Below are positions 17,992-25,404 of a stretch of DNA of 34,193 bases, piece after piece (the first letter of the stretch is position 1; every line of letters starts with the position of its first letter). Below the pieces are notes generated by a model, which worked only from the letters and a program-made list of their open reading frames with translations, was not told the DNA's origin and ran no database searches. The translations under genes were made by a program, and so were the position numbers. Source of the DNA: Hyphomicrobiaceae bacterium (GTDB lineage Bacteria; Pseudomonadota; Alphaproteobacteria; Rhizobiales; Hyphomicrobiaceae); NCBI GenBank assembly GCA_022844225.1, contig JALHMC010000044.1, positions 1-34,193 of the forward strand, in the 5' to 3' direction.

Positions 17992-18762
17992 ATGAAGGCA
18001 GTCATTCTCGCCGGCGGTTTTGGCACTCGACTATCCGAGGAAACCACGGTGCGGCCCAAGCCGATGGTGGAAATCGGCGGGCGGCCGATCATCTGGCACA
18101 TCATGAAGATCTATGCGGCGCATGGGATCAAGGATTTTGTGGTTTGCCTGGGCTATATGGGGCATAGCATCAAGGATTATTTTCTCAACTACCATCGACG
18201 CGCCGCTGATTTCACCATCGATCTGACGACGAATGATCTGACGCTCCACAACAACGGCGCCGAGGATTGGCGGGTGACCCTGGTGGATACCGGCCAGAAA
18301 ACGATGACCGGCGGTCGCCTTAAGCGCGTGCTTCCGTACCTGCAGGACGACGACGCCTTCCTGATGACCTATGGCGATGGCGTCGCCGACATCGACATCA
18401 AGGCGCTGATCGCCTTGCATCGCGCCCACGGCAAGCTGGCGACGGTCACCGGGACCCAACCGCCCGGGCGCTTTGGTGCGCTCATTACGGAGGGCGACAC
18501 CGTCACCAGCTTCCGCGAAAAGCCGGACGGCGAAGGCGGCTGGATCAACGGCGGATACTTCGTGCTGAGCCCGAAGGTGGGCGAACTGATCGAGGGCAAC
18601 GACACGATCTGGGAGCGCGAGCCCATGGAGAAGCTCGCGAGCCAGAAGCAGCTCGCCGTCTACCGGCATTCGGGCTTCTGGCAGCCGATGGATACGTTGC
18701 GCGACAAGCAGTACCTTGAGGAGCTATGGGCGAGGGGCAAAGCACCTTGGTACATGTGGTGA
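17992..18762 (+). CDS. rfbF: Glucose-1-phosphate cytidylyltransferase
   Basis: A 256-residue nucleotidyltransferase making CDP-glucose from CTP and glucose-1-phosphate, the entry step to CDP-dideoxyhexoses and related 6-deoxy sugars of O-antigens. It shows KAVILAGGFGTRLSEET, RPKPMVEIGGRPIIWHIMK, the metal-site MTYGDGVADID, GRFGALI and WINGGYFVLSP; HIMKIYAAHGIKDFVVCLGY is typical of RfbF rather than of glucose-1-phosphate thymidylyl- or uridylyltransferases. AGGAG lies about 9 nt before the ATG. The usual next enzyme, CDP-glucose 4,6-dehydratase (RfbG), is absent from the window. A strong hairpin separates it from an RmlC-like epimerase gene. Confidence 0.94.
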   Translation: MKAVILAGGFGTRLSEETTVRPKPMVEIGGRPIIWHIMKIYAAHGIKDFVVCLGYMGHSIKDYFLNYHRRAADFTIDLTTNDLTLHNNGAEDWRVTLVDTGQKTMTGGRLKRVLPYLQDDDAFLMTYGDGVADIDIKALIALHRAHGKLATVTGTQPPGRFGALITEGDTVTSFREKPDGEGGWINGGYFVLSPKVGELIEGNDTIWEREPMEKLASQKQLAVYRHSGFWQPMDTLRDKQYLEELWARGKAPWYMW

Positions 18763-18768
18763 GCCATT

Positions 18769-18788
18769 AGGGGGCTGCAGAGCCCCCT
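18769..18788 (+). terminator. Perfect 8-bp G/C hairpin between rfbF and the epimerase gene
   Basis: AGGGGGCT (18769-18776) pairs with AGCCCCCT (18781-18788) around GCAG, starting 7 bases after the rfbF stop. It lacks a T-run (CCCGCC follows), and the next gene's ribosome-binding site comes 10 bases later, so it may be an attenuator or an RNA-stability element inside an operon rather than a full terminator. Confidence 0.5.
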
Positions 18789-18808
18789 CCCGCCTGCTGG
18801 AGATCCGC

Positions 18809-19378
18809 ATGAAGATGCTGCCTACGCCCATCCACGGCGCGTTCGTCATTGAGCAAGAGCCACGCGGAGACGAACGGGGCTTCTTCGCGCGTGCATTCTG
18901 CACGCAGGAGTTCGGCGCCGCAGGGCTCGAGACAGCGTTCGTGCAGATCAACAACGCGTTTACGGGACATAGCGGCACACTTCGCGGCTTCCACTATCAG
19001 ATCCCCCCTGCCGCGGAGACCAAGCTCTTCCGCTGCATTCGGGGTTCGTTCTACGACATGATCGTGGATCTCAGGCCCGATTCACCGACGTGCGGGAGAA
19101 GCTTCGGCGTCGAACTGAGCGCGGCCAATCGGCTGCAGCTCTATATCCCCAAGGGCTGTGCACACGGCTATTTGACACTCGAGGACGATACGGAAGCGCT
19201 CTACATGTCGAGCGCGCCCTACTCGGCGCAGAGCGAGCGGGGCCTTCGCTACAACGACCCCTTCATCAAGCTCGCAATGCCAATCAGGCCGAGCATCGTC
19301 TCGTCCAAGGATCAGGCTTGGCCCGATTATGATGCGCGCGGCATCGCTGCATCGGAACTCACCGGATTGCTTCCCTGA
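18809..19378 (+). CDS. dTDP-4-dehydrorhamnose 3,5-epimerase family protein (RmlC-like)
   Basis: A 189-residue cupin-fold epimerase. LRGFHYQIPP carries the catalytic base His62, and the family segments KLFRCIRGSFYDMIVDLRPD, YIPKGCAHGYLTLEDDTEAL and YSAQSERGLRYNDP follow in order. RmlC works on dTDP-4-keto-6-deoxyglucose; because the upstream gene makes CDP-glucose, this protein more likely acts on a CDP-4-keto-6-deoxy sugar, which is an inference from context. GGAG lies 6 nt before the ATG. No other RmlA/B/D gene is near. Its last 52 bases overlap the opposing glycosyltransferase gene. Confidence 0.88.
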   Translation: MKMLPTPIHGAFVIEQEPRGDERGFFARAFCTQEFGAAGLETAFVQINNAFTGHSGTLRGFHYQIPPAAETKLFRCIRGSFYDMIVDLRPDSPTCGRSFGVELSAANRLQLYIPKGCAHGYLTLEDDTEALYMSSAPYSAQSERGLRYNDPFIKLAMPIRPSIVSSKDQAWPDYDARGIAASELTGLLP

Positions 19379-20334
19379 GCGTTGAGCGCCGCCGCTGCGG
19401 AACGGATTGAAGCATCGATCGCGTCCAGCACCTCGGGATTTCGGCGCATATCGAACTTGCGGGCGAAAAAGCAGCCGCTCGCCATCACCCGAGGCAGATC
19501 GGCCATCACAAACTCGCGGGGATGTCCGTATCGCTGGTCGAACTCCACGTAGCGATGTTCGTGCGTGCTCAGCCGCAAAGCCGGATCATTCGCGAGAACC
19601 GTCTGGAGAAACGCCTCCTCGGGTACGATAACACCGCGGAAGTAGTTCACGATGTCGGGCCGCTCGTCAAAGAAGTTCAGGACTGCGCGCACGGCTTTCC
19701 GATTGATGGTCAACCAGTAGCTTCCACCATAAAGCTTGAAATCTCGAGAGAAAGGCGTCTGCTTCAATCTCTTTCCGAGCATGAGGCCGAAGCCAGTGTG
19801 AAGACGATAGTTCTGCGTGTGCTCGCTCATAAGGCGCGGCACCTTGAGCAGCGTGCGTTCCAATGCTGTCGACTGCTCTTTGAGGACAGCGTATTCGAAC
19901 TGATAGCGATCCTCGACCTCGCGCTGCGGCCAGAACATCGGGGGCGCGGCAGCGGCAGCCTCGTTCATGGCCTCGAAGTGATGGAAGTAGCCGTCGTCGG
20001 CGGCCTTCTCCAACTCCATCTCGAAATCAGCCAAGGGCCGGATCGGATAATCCTGTCCGCTCAAAACGACGCTCCAGTCGTAGGAACGCGGCTGCTTCTC
20101 CAGCCAGCGAAAGGCACTGATCAAGCCGTCGATCACACCGAAACGACCGCGACCACCGGGTGACGGCAGCACCCGATCGGTCACGCCGGAATTTTCCAGG
20201 CGCTTCCGATCCAGGTCGGTTCCGCGATGACTGACGACGATCATCCGATCGGTCGTGCCGCTCGCGATGGTTCTTGCCAAGCGCTCGACCTGATCCAGGT
20301 CTTTAAAGGTCTGCACCACGAAGGCGACAGTCAT
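19327..20334 (-). CDS. Beta-1,6-N-acetylglucosaminyltransferase-like (Core-2/I-branching, GT14) protein
   Basis: A 335-residue protein with the Branch-family pattern: an N-terminal VAFVVQTFKDLDQVERL, then WSVVLSGQDYPIRPLADFE, YGGSYWLTINRKAV and VPEEAFLQTVLAND. The SGQDYPI and PEE-x-x-x-Q elements are typical of bacterial relatives of Core-2/I-branching enzymes, which transfer a sugar, often GlcNAc or xylose, to a glycan. No signal peptide or membrane anchor is seen. The acceptor is unknown; the location suggests the same polysaccharide as the neighbouring rfbF and epimerase genes. The stop (19327-19329) lies inside the 3' end of the convergent epimerase gene. Confidence 0.87.
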   Translation of the reverse strand: MTVAFVVQTFKDLDQVERLARTIASGTTDRMIVVSHRGTDLDRKRLENSGVTDRVLPSPGGRGRFGVIDGLISAFRWLEKQPRSYDWSVVLSGQDYPIRPLADFEMELEKAADDGYFHHFEAMNEAAAAAPPMFWPQREVEDRYQFEYAVLKEQSTALERTLLKVPRLMSEHTQNYRLHTGFGLMLGKRLKQTPFSRDFKLYGGSYWLTINRKAVRAVLNFFDERPDIVNYFRGVIVPEEAFLQTVLANDPALRLSTHEHRYVEFDQRYGHPREFVMADLPRVMASGCFFARKFDMRRNPEVLDAIDASIRSAAAALNAQGSNPVSSDAAMPRAS

Positions 20335-20782
20335 GAAGAAGTCCCGCCACGCTACCCCTGAGAACCAGTACTGAACCGGGACGACAGGTCATGCTTCGGC
20401 GGGAAGACGCCCTCAGAGCCGACCTAACCCTAATCCCAGTCCGCCCCCAAAAAGCAATTTCCGAGCCACCGCCGGGCGTCGGCCTCGAGCCTGCAACTCC
20501 GCGTCAACCGCTCGATGCGTGTACCGGGGCCGAATGCTTGTTTCTCTCGTCAATGATAGCACGACCGCTTTTTTCCGACGCCAACATCGACGCCGCTCGG
20601 TGTCGCAGGCCGCCCATGCTCACGAGGAAGCGTTGGCACGGATGCGCGCGCCCGTCAGGACGGATGTCCCATTTCGGGATGGTTCGACAATGCGGGACAC
20701 GCGAGCGAGCGCCTTGTCTCTCCGTGGGCCAATCGCCATAAAGGCCGTGACATGTTCGCGACCAGGAGGGCTGACCACCGTG
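20335..20782. other. 448-base intergenic region upstream of pepN
   Basis: The divergent region between the glycosyltransferase and pepN. The pepN frame stays open back to 20519, but those 88 codons (Arg-rich, no family resemblance) lie upstream of a plausible promoter (20714-20742) and are not taken as coding. No other gene is recognised. Confidence 0.5.
20714..20742 (+). promoter_or_regulatory. Sigma-70-like promoter of pepN
   Basis: TTGTCT (20714-20719) and CATAAA (20737-20742) are 17 nt apart. Transcription would start near 20750, leaving a leader of about 33 nt containing AGGAGG (20763-20768). This supports translation from 20780/20783 rather than from the start of the open frame. Confidence 0.45.
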
Positions 20783-23428
20783 ATGGAGACCGAGACCCCA
20801 AAGGCCATCCTCCTCAAGGATTACAAGCCCTCCGCGTGGCTGATCGATGCCGTGCATCTCGATATCGCCCTCGACCCCAGCCAGACGCGAGTCAGGGCGC
20901 GAATGACGGTTCGCCCAAATCCGGCACGCACCGGCCGGCGAACGGCGCTGGTACTCGATGGAGAGAACCTGACGCTCGACAGCGTTTCTCTCAATGGTGA
21001 CCGCCTCGCCGGACGAGCGTTTGTATTGACAGATACGAGCCTCAAGATCGCATCCCCACCCGACGGGGTGTTCACCCTCGAAATCGAGACGCGGTGCGAT
21101 CCCGCAGCCAACAAAGCGCTGTCCGGCCTCTACCTCTCGAAGGGCATCTATTGCACCCAATGCGAAGCGCAGGGGTTCCGGCGCATCACGTATTTCCTCG
21201 ATCGGCCTGACGTTCTGGCGGTCTATACGGTTCGGCTCGAAGCCGATCCCAAGGCCGCGCCCATCCTTTTGGCCAACGGTAACCCGATCGAGCGCGGTAC
21301 ACTCGATCACGGCCGGCGCCACTATGCCGTTTGGAAGGACCCCCACCCGAAACCTGCCTATCTCTTTGCCGTGGTCGGAGGCCAGCTCGGGGCCGTGACA
21401 TCGACATTCACCACGATGTCGGGCCGCAAGGTCGACCTCGCAATCTACGTTGAGCCGGGCAAAGAGGATCGCTGCGCCTGGGCGATGGATTGCCTGAAGC
21501 GCGCCATGAAGTGGGACGAGGAGCATTTTGGCCGAGAGTACGATCTCGACGTCTTCAACATCGTCGCCGTGTCCGACTTCAACATGGGCGCGATGGAGAA
21601 CAAAGGCCTCAATATCTTCAATGACCGCCTCGTTCTGGCGAGTGCCCGGACGGCCACCGACAACGACTTCTTCAACATCGATCGCGTCATCGCTCACGAG
21701 TACTTCCATAACTGGACCGGGAATCGCATCACGTGCCGGGACTGGTTCCAGCTCTGCCTGAAGGAAGGTTTGACCGTCTTTCGCGACCAGCTCTATTCAG
21801 CCGACCACCGTTCTCCGGCCGTACAGCGCATTGCGGACGTGCGGACGCTGAAGGCGCGCCAGTTTCCCGAGGATGCAGGGCCGCTCGCGCATCCCGTGCG
21901 GCCGGACAGGTTTATCGAGATCAACAACTTCTACACTTCGACGGTCTACGAGAAAGGCGCCGAACTCTGCCGCATGGTTCATACCCTGCTCGGCGAAGAC
22001 CTCTTCCGAAAGGGCATGGACCTCTACTTCGAGCGCCATGATGGGCAAGCCGCGACCGTCGAGGATTTCATCTCCTGCTTCGCTGACGCGAGCGGACGCG
22101 ATCTCGGCCAGTTCATGACCTGGTACGGACAAGCGGGAACCCCGAGCCTCGTCTGCGACCTGAAGTACGATCCTGCAAAACGCAGCGCCGAGCTGACCGT
22201 CGAGCAGGTGCTGGTGCCCACGCCCGGCCAGACGACGAAGAAGCCGCTGCATATCCCCCTGAGGATCGGCCTTCTCGGTGGCAACGGCAACGACCTCCCG
22301 CTGGAGACGAGCACAGGACAACGCCTCGATGACGGTGTTCTCGAGGTCACCAAACGCAAGGAGACGTTCCGCTTCGTCGACATACCGGGGCGGCCCGTAC
22401 CCTCGCTCCTGCGCGGTTTCTCGGCGCCCGTCAACTTGACGATTGATCTTGCCGACGAAGATCTTGCCTTCCTCATGTCGCACGACAGCGACGAATTCAA
22501 TCGCTGGCACGCCGGCCAGGACTTCGCCACGCGCCTCCTGACGCGCACGGTCACAGCGCTCAGAAAGGGCAAGTCGGCGCCTGACCCGACGCCGTTCATC
22601 GACGCCCTCGGAGCAATCGTGAGCGACGATCGTCTCGAGCCGGGTTTTCGCGCCCAGGCGTTGGCGTTGCCAAGCGAGGCCGACATCGCGCGCGTGATCG
22701 CCAAGGACATCGACCCTGAGGCCATACACAAGGCGAGAAAAGCGCTCCGGCGGAAACTTGCGCAGCGCCTCGGCCGCAAGCTCGAGACCATCTATGCGGA
22801 GATGGCGGTCAAGGGCGCCTACGCGCCGGCACCCGAGCAGATCGCCCGTCGTGCGCTGAGAAATGCGGCACTGGCCCTATTGACGGCTCGTGGCGGTGCC
22901 GCCGACACCGCACGCGCGGGTCACCACTTCGAAACCGCGACCAACCTGACCGACGAGATTGCCGGGCTCGCCGCCCTGTCGGAGACGCGCGGTAACGAGC
23001 GCAAGATGGCGTTCGAGCAATTCTACGATCGCTGGCACGAGGATCATCTCGTCATCGACCATTGGTTCCTGTACCAAGCCGTCGTGCCCCAGCCCGGTAC
23101 GCTCGCAGTGGTGAAGCGGTTGCAGCGCCATCCCCTCATGTCACTCGAGAACCCGAACAAGGTGCGCACCCTGATCGGCGCCTTTGCGTCGAATCCGGTG
23201 GCTTTCAACCGTCCCGACGGTGCGGGCTACGACTGGGTCGCGGAGCGAATTCTCGAGATCGACCGTTTCAATCCGCAGCTGGCCGCCCGGCTACTGACCG
23301 CATTCCGCAGCTGGCGCTCCCTCGAATCCGGACGCCGCAAGCTCGCGGAGCGCGCATTGAAGCGAATTGCCAAGTCGAAGCCTCTGTCGCGCGACGTCTA
23401 CGAGATCGTGACGCGCACGCTCGACTGA
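20783..23428 (+). CDS. pepN: Aminopeptidase N (M1 family zinc metallopeptidase)
   Basis: An 881-residue cytoplasmic zinc aminopeptidase that removes N-terminal residues from peptides. It has the GAMEN exopeptidase motif (residues 269-273), the zinc site HEYFH (305-309) with the third ligand Glu328 in LKEGLTVFRDQ, and the bacterial PepN-specific C-terminal alpha-helical domain ending in RFNPQLAARLLTAFRSW and LERALKRI-like repeats. Length matches the family (about 870-885). I prefer the ATG at 20783; an in-frame GTG at 20780 is equally near the AGGAGG at 20763-20768, whose spacing (11-14 nt) is long. The gene is monocistronic and convergent with the metal-sensor gene; a hairpin lies at the junction. 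Confidence 0.96.
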   Translation: METETPKAILLKDYKPSAWLIDAVHLDIALDPSQTRVRARMTVRPNPARTGRRTALVLDGENLTLDSVSLNGDRLAGRAFVLTDTSLKIASPPDGVFTLEIETRCDPAANKALSGLYLSKGIYCTQCEAQGFRRITYFLDRPDVLAVYTVRLEADPKAAPILLANGNPIERGTLDHGRRHYAVWKDPHPKPAYLFAVVGGQLGAVTSTFTTMSGRKVDLAIYVEPGKEDRCAWAMDCLKRAMKWDEEHFGREYDLDVFNIVAVSDFNMGAMENKGLNIFNDRLVLASARTATDNDFFNIDRVIAHEYFHNWTGNRITCRDWFQLCLKEGLTVFRDQLYSADHRSPAVQRIADVRTLKARQFPEDAGPLAHPVRPDRFIEINNFYTSTVYEKGAELCRMVHTLLGEDLFRKGMDLYFERHDGQAATVEDFISCFADASGRDLGQFMTWYGQAGTPSLVCDLKYDPAKRSAELTVEQVLVPTPGQTTKKPLHIPLRIGLLGGNGNDLPLETSTGQRLDDGVLEVTKRKETFRFVDIPGRPVPSLLRGFSAPVNLTIDLADEDLAFLMSHDSDEFNRWHAGQDFATRLLTRTVTALRKGKSAPDPTPFIDALGAIVSDDRLEPGFRAQALALPSEADIARVIAKDIDPEAIHKARKALRRKLAQRLGRKLETIYAEMAVKGAYAPAPEQIARRALRNAALALLTARGGAADTARAGHHFETATNLTDEIAGLAALSETRGNERKMAFEQFYDRWHEDHLVIDHWFLYQAVVPQPGTLAVVKRLQRHPLMSLENPNKVRTLIGAFASNPVAFNRPDGAGYDWVAERILEIDRFNPQLAARLLTAFRSWRSLESGRRKLAERALKRIAKSKPLSRDVYEIVTRTLD

Positions 23429-23461
23429 GAGGCGAGCCAAGCCACGAGCAGCATCGGGGTG

Positions 23462-23487
23462 CGGACAGGCCGATTACGGCTTGCCCG
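23462..23487. terminator. Hairpin at the convergent pepN / metal-sensor gene junction
   Basis: Bases 23462-23472 pair with 23477-23487 (11 positions, with one A-C mismatch and one G-T pair) around ATTA. The loop holds two bases plus part of the TAA stop (23476-23474) of the minus-strand gene. A position 34 bases after pepN suggests a shared terminator. Confidence 0.4.
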
Positions 23488-24076
23488 CCGACCCGGCCGG
23501 TTGTGCTGCGGTTGGGGCGCTGGTCGGCGCCTCGTCGTCCGTCTCGTCATTGGCCTCGGGTGCGCCTCGTTGCTGCGCTCTCCGCCGCCAGGGTCGCTCG
23601 GCCATGTGCTGCCACTGTGCAAATGCGCGTCGCTCGTCTGCGGTCAACCGCGTAGCCACGAGCTCATAAAGCGAGTGTGCAGCCTTACGCACTTTCACTT
23701 CTGCATCGAGCAGGTTGTCGTGAGCCTTCCGATAGCGCTCAATGTCGAGCGGCTCGGCTATCAACGCCTCCCTCACCGCGTGCCGCGCCTGTCGCAGCTC
23801 CCGCCAATAAGGTCGCAGAGCGCGTCGCTCCGTTCGCACCGAGTCCCAGATTTCACGCTTTCGCTCAGCCGGAAGCGTGCGCGCGAAGCTCACGACCGTT
23901 GCCTGGGATGCGCCCCGCGGAGGTTGGAAGCCATGTCTTATCCCGACTGCGGCCATCATCCCAACGATCAGCAGATTGAGTGCCAGCGAGGCGATAAGAA
24001 GCATGCTCTTCCAGCGCGGCCATCGCTGCACCGCGACCTTGGGTGGTCCCTCCCCGGTGGCACCGGTGTCGGTCAT
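23474..24076 (-). CDS. Periplasmic heavy-metal sensor / CpxP-like membrane-anchored protein
   Basis: A 200-residue protein with one N-terminal transmembrane helix (about residues 24-46, SMLLIASLALNLLIVGMMAA) and a periplasmic helical, Arg-rich domain. The pattern TLPAERKREIWDSVRTERRA, then LRPYWRELRQARHAVREAL and LTADERRAFAQW, is that of the Metal_resist / periplasmic metal-sensor family (CpxP/CnrX-related). The C-terminus is Ala/Pro/Glu-rich. Its ATG overlaps the TGA of the upstream gene (ATGA), so it is the last gene of an ECF sigma operon. By analogy with CnrX it may sense a metal or envelope signal for that sigma factor; which signal is unknown. Confidence 0.8.
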   Translation of the reverse strand: MTDTGATGEGPPKVAVQRWPRWKSMLLIASLALNLLIVGMMAAVGIRHGFQPPRGASQATVVSFARTLPAERKREIWDSVRTERRALRPYWRELRQARHAVREALIAEPLDIERYRKAHDNLLDAEVKVRKAAHSLYELVATRLTADERRAFAQWQHMAERPWRRRAQQRGAPEANDETDDEAPTSAPTAAQPAGSAGKP

Positions 24077-24663
24077 ATCTGGTCCTCGTCGAGCACGCTC
24101 AGGCTATCGAGTTGCAAACCCGAGAGCACGATTTCCGAGTCGCCCGCTGCATCGAACAGTGCTCCGATATTGACGGCAGACGCCGGCACGAGATCGCTCA
24201 ACCCTATAACGACGCCGAATGCCAGCGAGGCTGCCAGCGCCGTCATGGCGCGCCAAGGTGCCCGCGGGCGAGGAGGCGCAACAGCTGCTGATCCGGCCAC
24301 CGTGCCTTGACGGGTCGAGAGAGCGCGCTGACCCGTGCCCCCAACGCGGGCGGCCGGCAGTTGGAGGATGCGGGCCCCGGCCCCGGTCTCCGCCCGCTCC
24401 TGCTGGCGAGTTTCCCTCCCTGCCGCCGCAACGATACGATCGGCGAGCAGGGACAGCCGCTCAGGCGATGGCCGGGACGCTTTCGCCAACAGAAGATCCA
24501 ACCTCTGCGCTTCAATGTATCGGGTCCGCGCTTCGCGGGACGTCGCAATCAGCGCCTCGGCCGCTCGGACAGAAGCAACCGGCCAGCGCGAAAGGTCGCC
24601 GCCGTATGCGTCGAGGAGGCTCTCGAACCGCTCAAGCGTCAATGTCTCGTCCTGCCCGTTCAT
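24073..24663 (-). CDS. Probable anti-sigma factor (single-pass membrane protein)
   Basis: A 196-residue protein I recognise only by layout: a soluble N-terminal part with LLDAYGGDLSRWPVA (a pattern common in alphaproteobacterial proteins next to ECF sigma genes), a variable linker, one transmembrane helix (AMTALAASLAFGVVIGLSDL, about residues 139-158) and a short periplasmic tail. It lies between the ECF sigma gene and the metal-sensor gene, which is the classic anti-sigma position. There is no zinc HxxxCxxC motif. The ATG at 24663 is separated from a GGAGG by an exact 18-base palindrome (see finding); a GTG at 24705, 2 bases from the sigma stop, is an alternative start adding 14 residues. 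Confidence 0.65.
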   Translation of the reverse strand: MNGQDETLTLERFESLLDAYGGDLSRWPVASVRAAEALIATSREARTRYIEAQRLDLLLAKASRPSPERLSLLADRIVAAAGRETRQQERAETGAGARILQLPAARVGGTGQRALSTRQGTVAGSAAVAPPRPRAPWRAMTALAASLAFGVVIGLSDLVPASAVNIGALFDAAGDSEIVLSGLQLDSLSVLDEDQI

Positions 24664-24670
24664 GCGATAC

Positions 24671-24693
24671 CAAGACGCGCGCGTCTTGCCTCC
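24671..24693 (-). promoter_or_regulatory. Structured ribosome-binding site: GGAGG plus palindrome before the anti-sigma start
   Basis: On the minus strand GGAGG (24693 to 24689) is directly followed by the perfect palindrome CAAGACGCGCGCGTCTTG (24688 to 24671), then 7 nt, then ATG at 24663. Linear spacing of 25 nt is too long for initiation; if the palindrome folds (7-bp stem, CGCG loop) the effective spacing becomes 7 nt. It may tune anti-sigma translation. Confidence 0.5.
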
Positions 24694-24706
24694 ATCGTGA
24701 TCCACC

Positions 24707-25327
24707 TCACACCGAGCCCTCAGGGTCCGGCAACAGATCCTGCCATTCATCCTTCAAAGCTGCCTTCAAGGCGCGCCGACCACGAGCTAGAAGCGATTCC
24801 ACAGCCTCGTCCGATATCTGGAGCGTGGCGCCGACCTCGCTCTGGCTCAATCCCTCGAAGTGAAACAGGGTAAGGGCGATCCGCTGGCGATCGGGCAGAG
24901 CCTTCAGCGCGCTATCGACGCGATGGGACAGATCCCGATCCTCGAGAGCCTCGAGCTGCCGAGGCGGATCGCTCTGCTCCGGCACCTCTTCGACAACCGA
25001 TAGATTACGGCCGGCCCGAACCCGATCGATGCACAGATTGGTCGCCACCCGGCGGAGCCAGGGCTTCAGCCCGCCAGGGCCGATTTCCAGCCCCGAGGCG
25101 TTCCGCCAGAGCCGCAACAGGACCTCTTGCGCAACGTCCTCTGCCTCGGCGTCGTCCCTGAGCACCCGCCGCGCCACGCCGAGGACCAGCGACAGATGAC
25201 GATCCACGACCATGCGGAACGCTTCACCATCGCCATCGGCGAGCCGGGCCAACAGCAACCCGTCCTCGCCTGCCTGTGCGTCCGCGGCCTGCGGTGGATC
25301 GCCGGTCCGTGCCAACGCTGTCCTCAT
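24707..25327 (-). CDS. ECF RNA polymerase sigma factor
   Basis: A 206-residue ECF sigma factor. Region 2: DGEAFRMVVDRHLSLVLGVA and AEAEDVAQEVLLRLWRNASG, then KPWLRRVATNLCIDRVRAGR. Region 4: LPDRQRIALTLFHFEGLSQS and EVGATLQISDEAVESLLARG. It is the first gene of a sigma / probable anti-sigma / periplasmic sensor operon; an EF-hand gene on the same strand ends 77 bases upstream and may share its transcript. It is distinct from the rpoE-chrR pair at 11041-12230: it has no zinc-type partner, and region 4 has SDEAVESLLARGR in place of the commoner GTVKSRI. The signal is unknown; the neighbours point to metal or calcium or envelope stress. Confidence 0.92.
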   Translation of the reverse strand: MRTALARTGDPPQAADAQAGEDGLLLARLADGDGEAFRMVVDRHLSLVLGVARRVLRDDAEAEDVAQEVLLRLWRNASGLEIGPGGLKPWLRRVATNLCIDRVRAGRNLSVVEEVPEQSDPPRQLEALEDRDLSHRVDSALKALPDRQRIALTLFHFEGLSQSEVGATLQISDEAVESLLARGRRALKAALKDEWQDLLPDPEGSV

Positions 25328-25404
25328 CTCATGGGCCCTTCACGGCCGATGCTGCAAGCTTGCCCGATCGAGCGCGGGGGAGCTAGCGCCGCGTTGCGAG
25401 GCGA

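Noticed and set aside
20519..20782. An 88-residue N-terminal extension of aminopeptidase N
   Set aside because: Arg-rich and unlike any family member, and it lies upstream of a plausible promoter and an AGGAGG site; the family starts around METETP at 20783.
20620..20817. A 65-codon minus-strand frame upstream of pepN
   Set aside because: No ribosome-binding site or recognisable sequence; it covers the pepN promoter and start.
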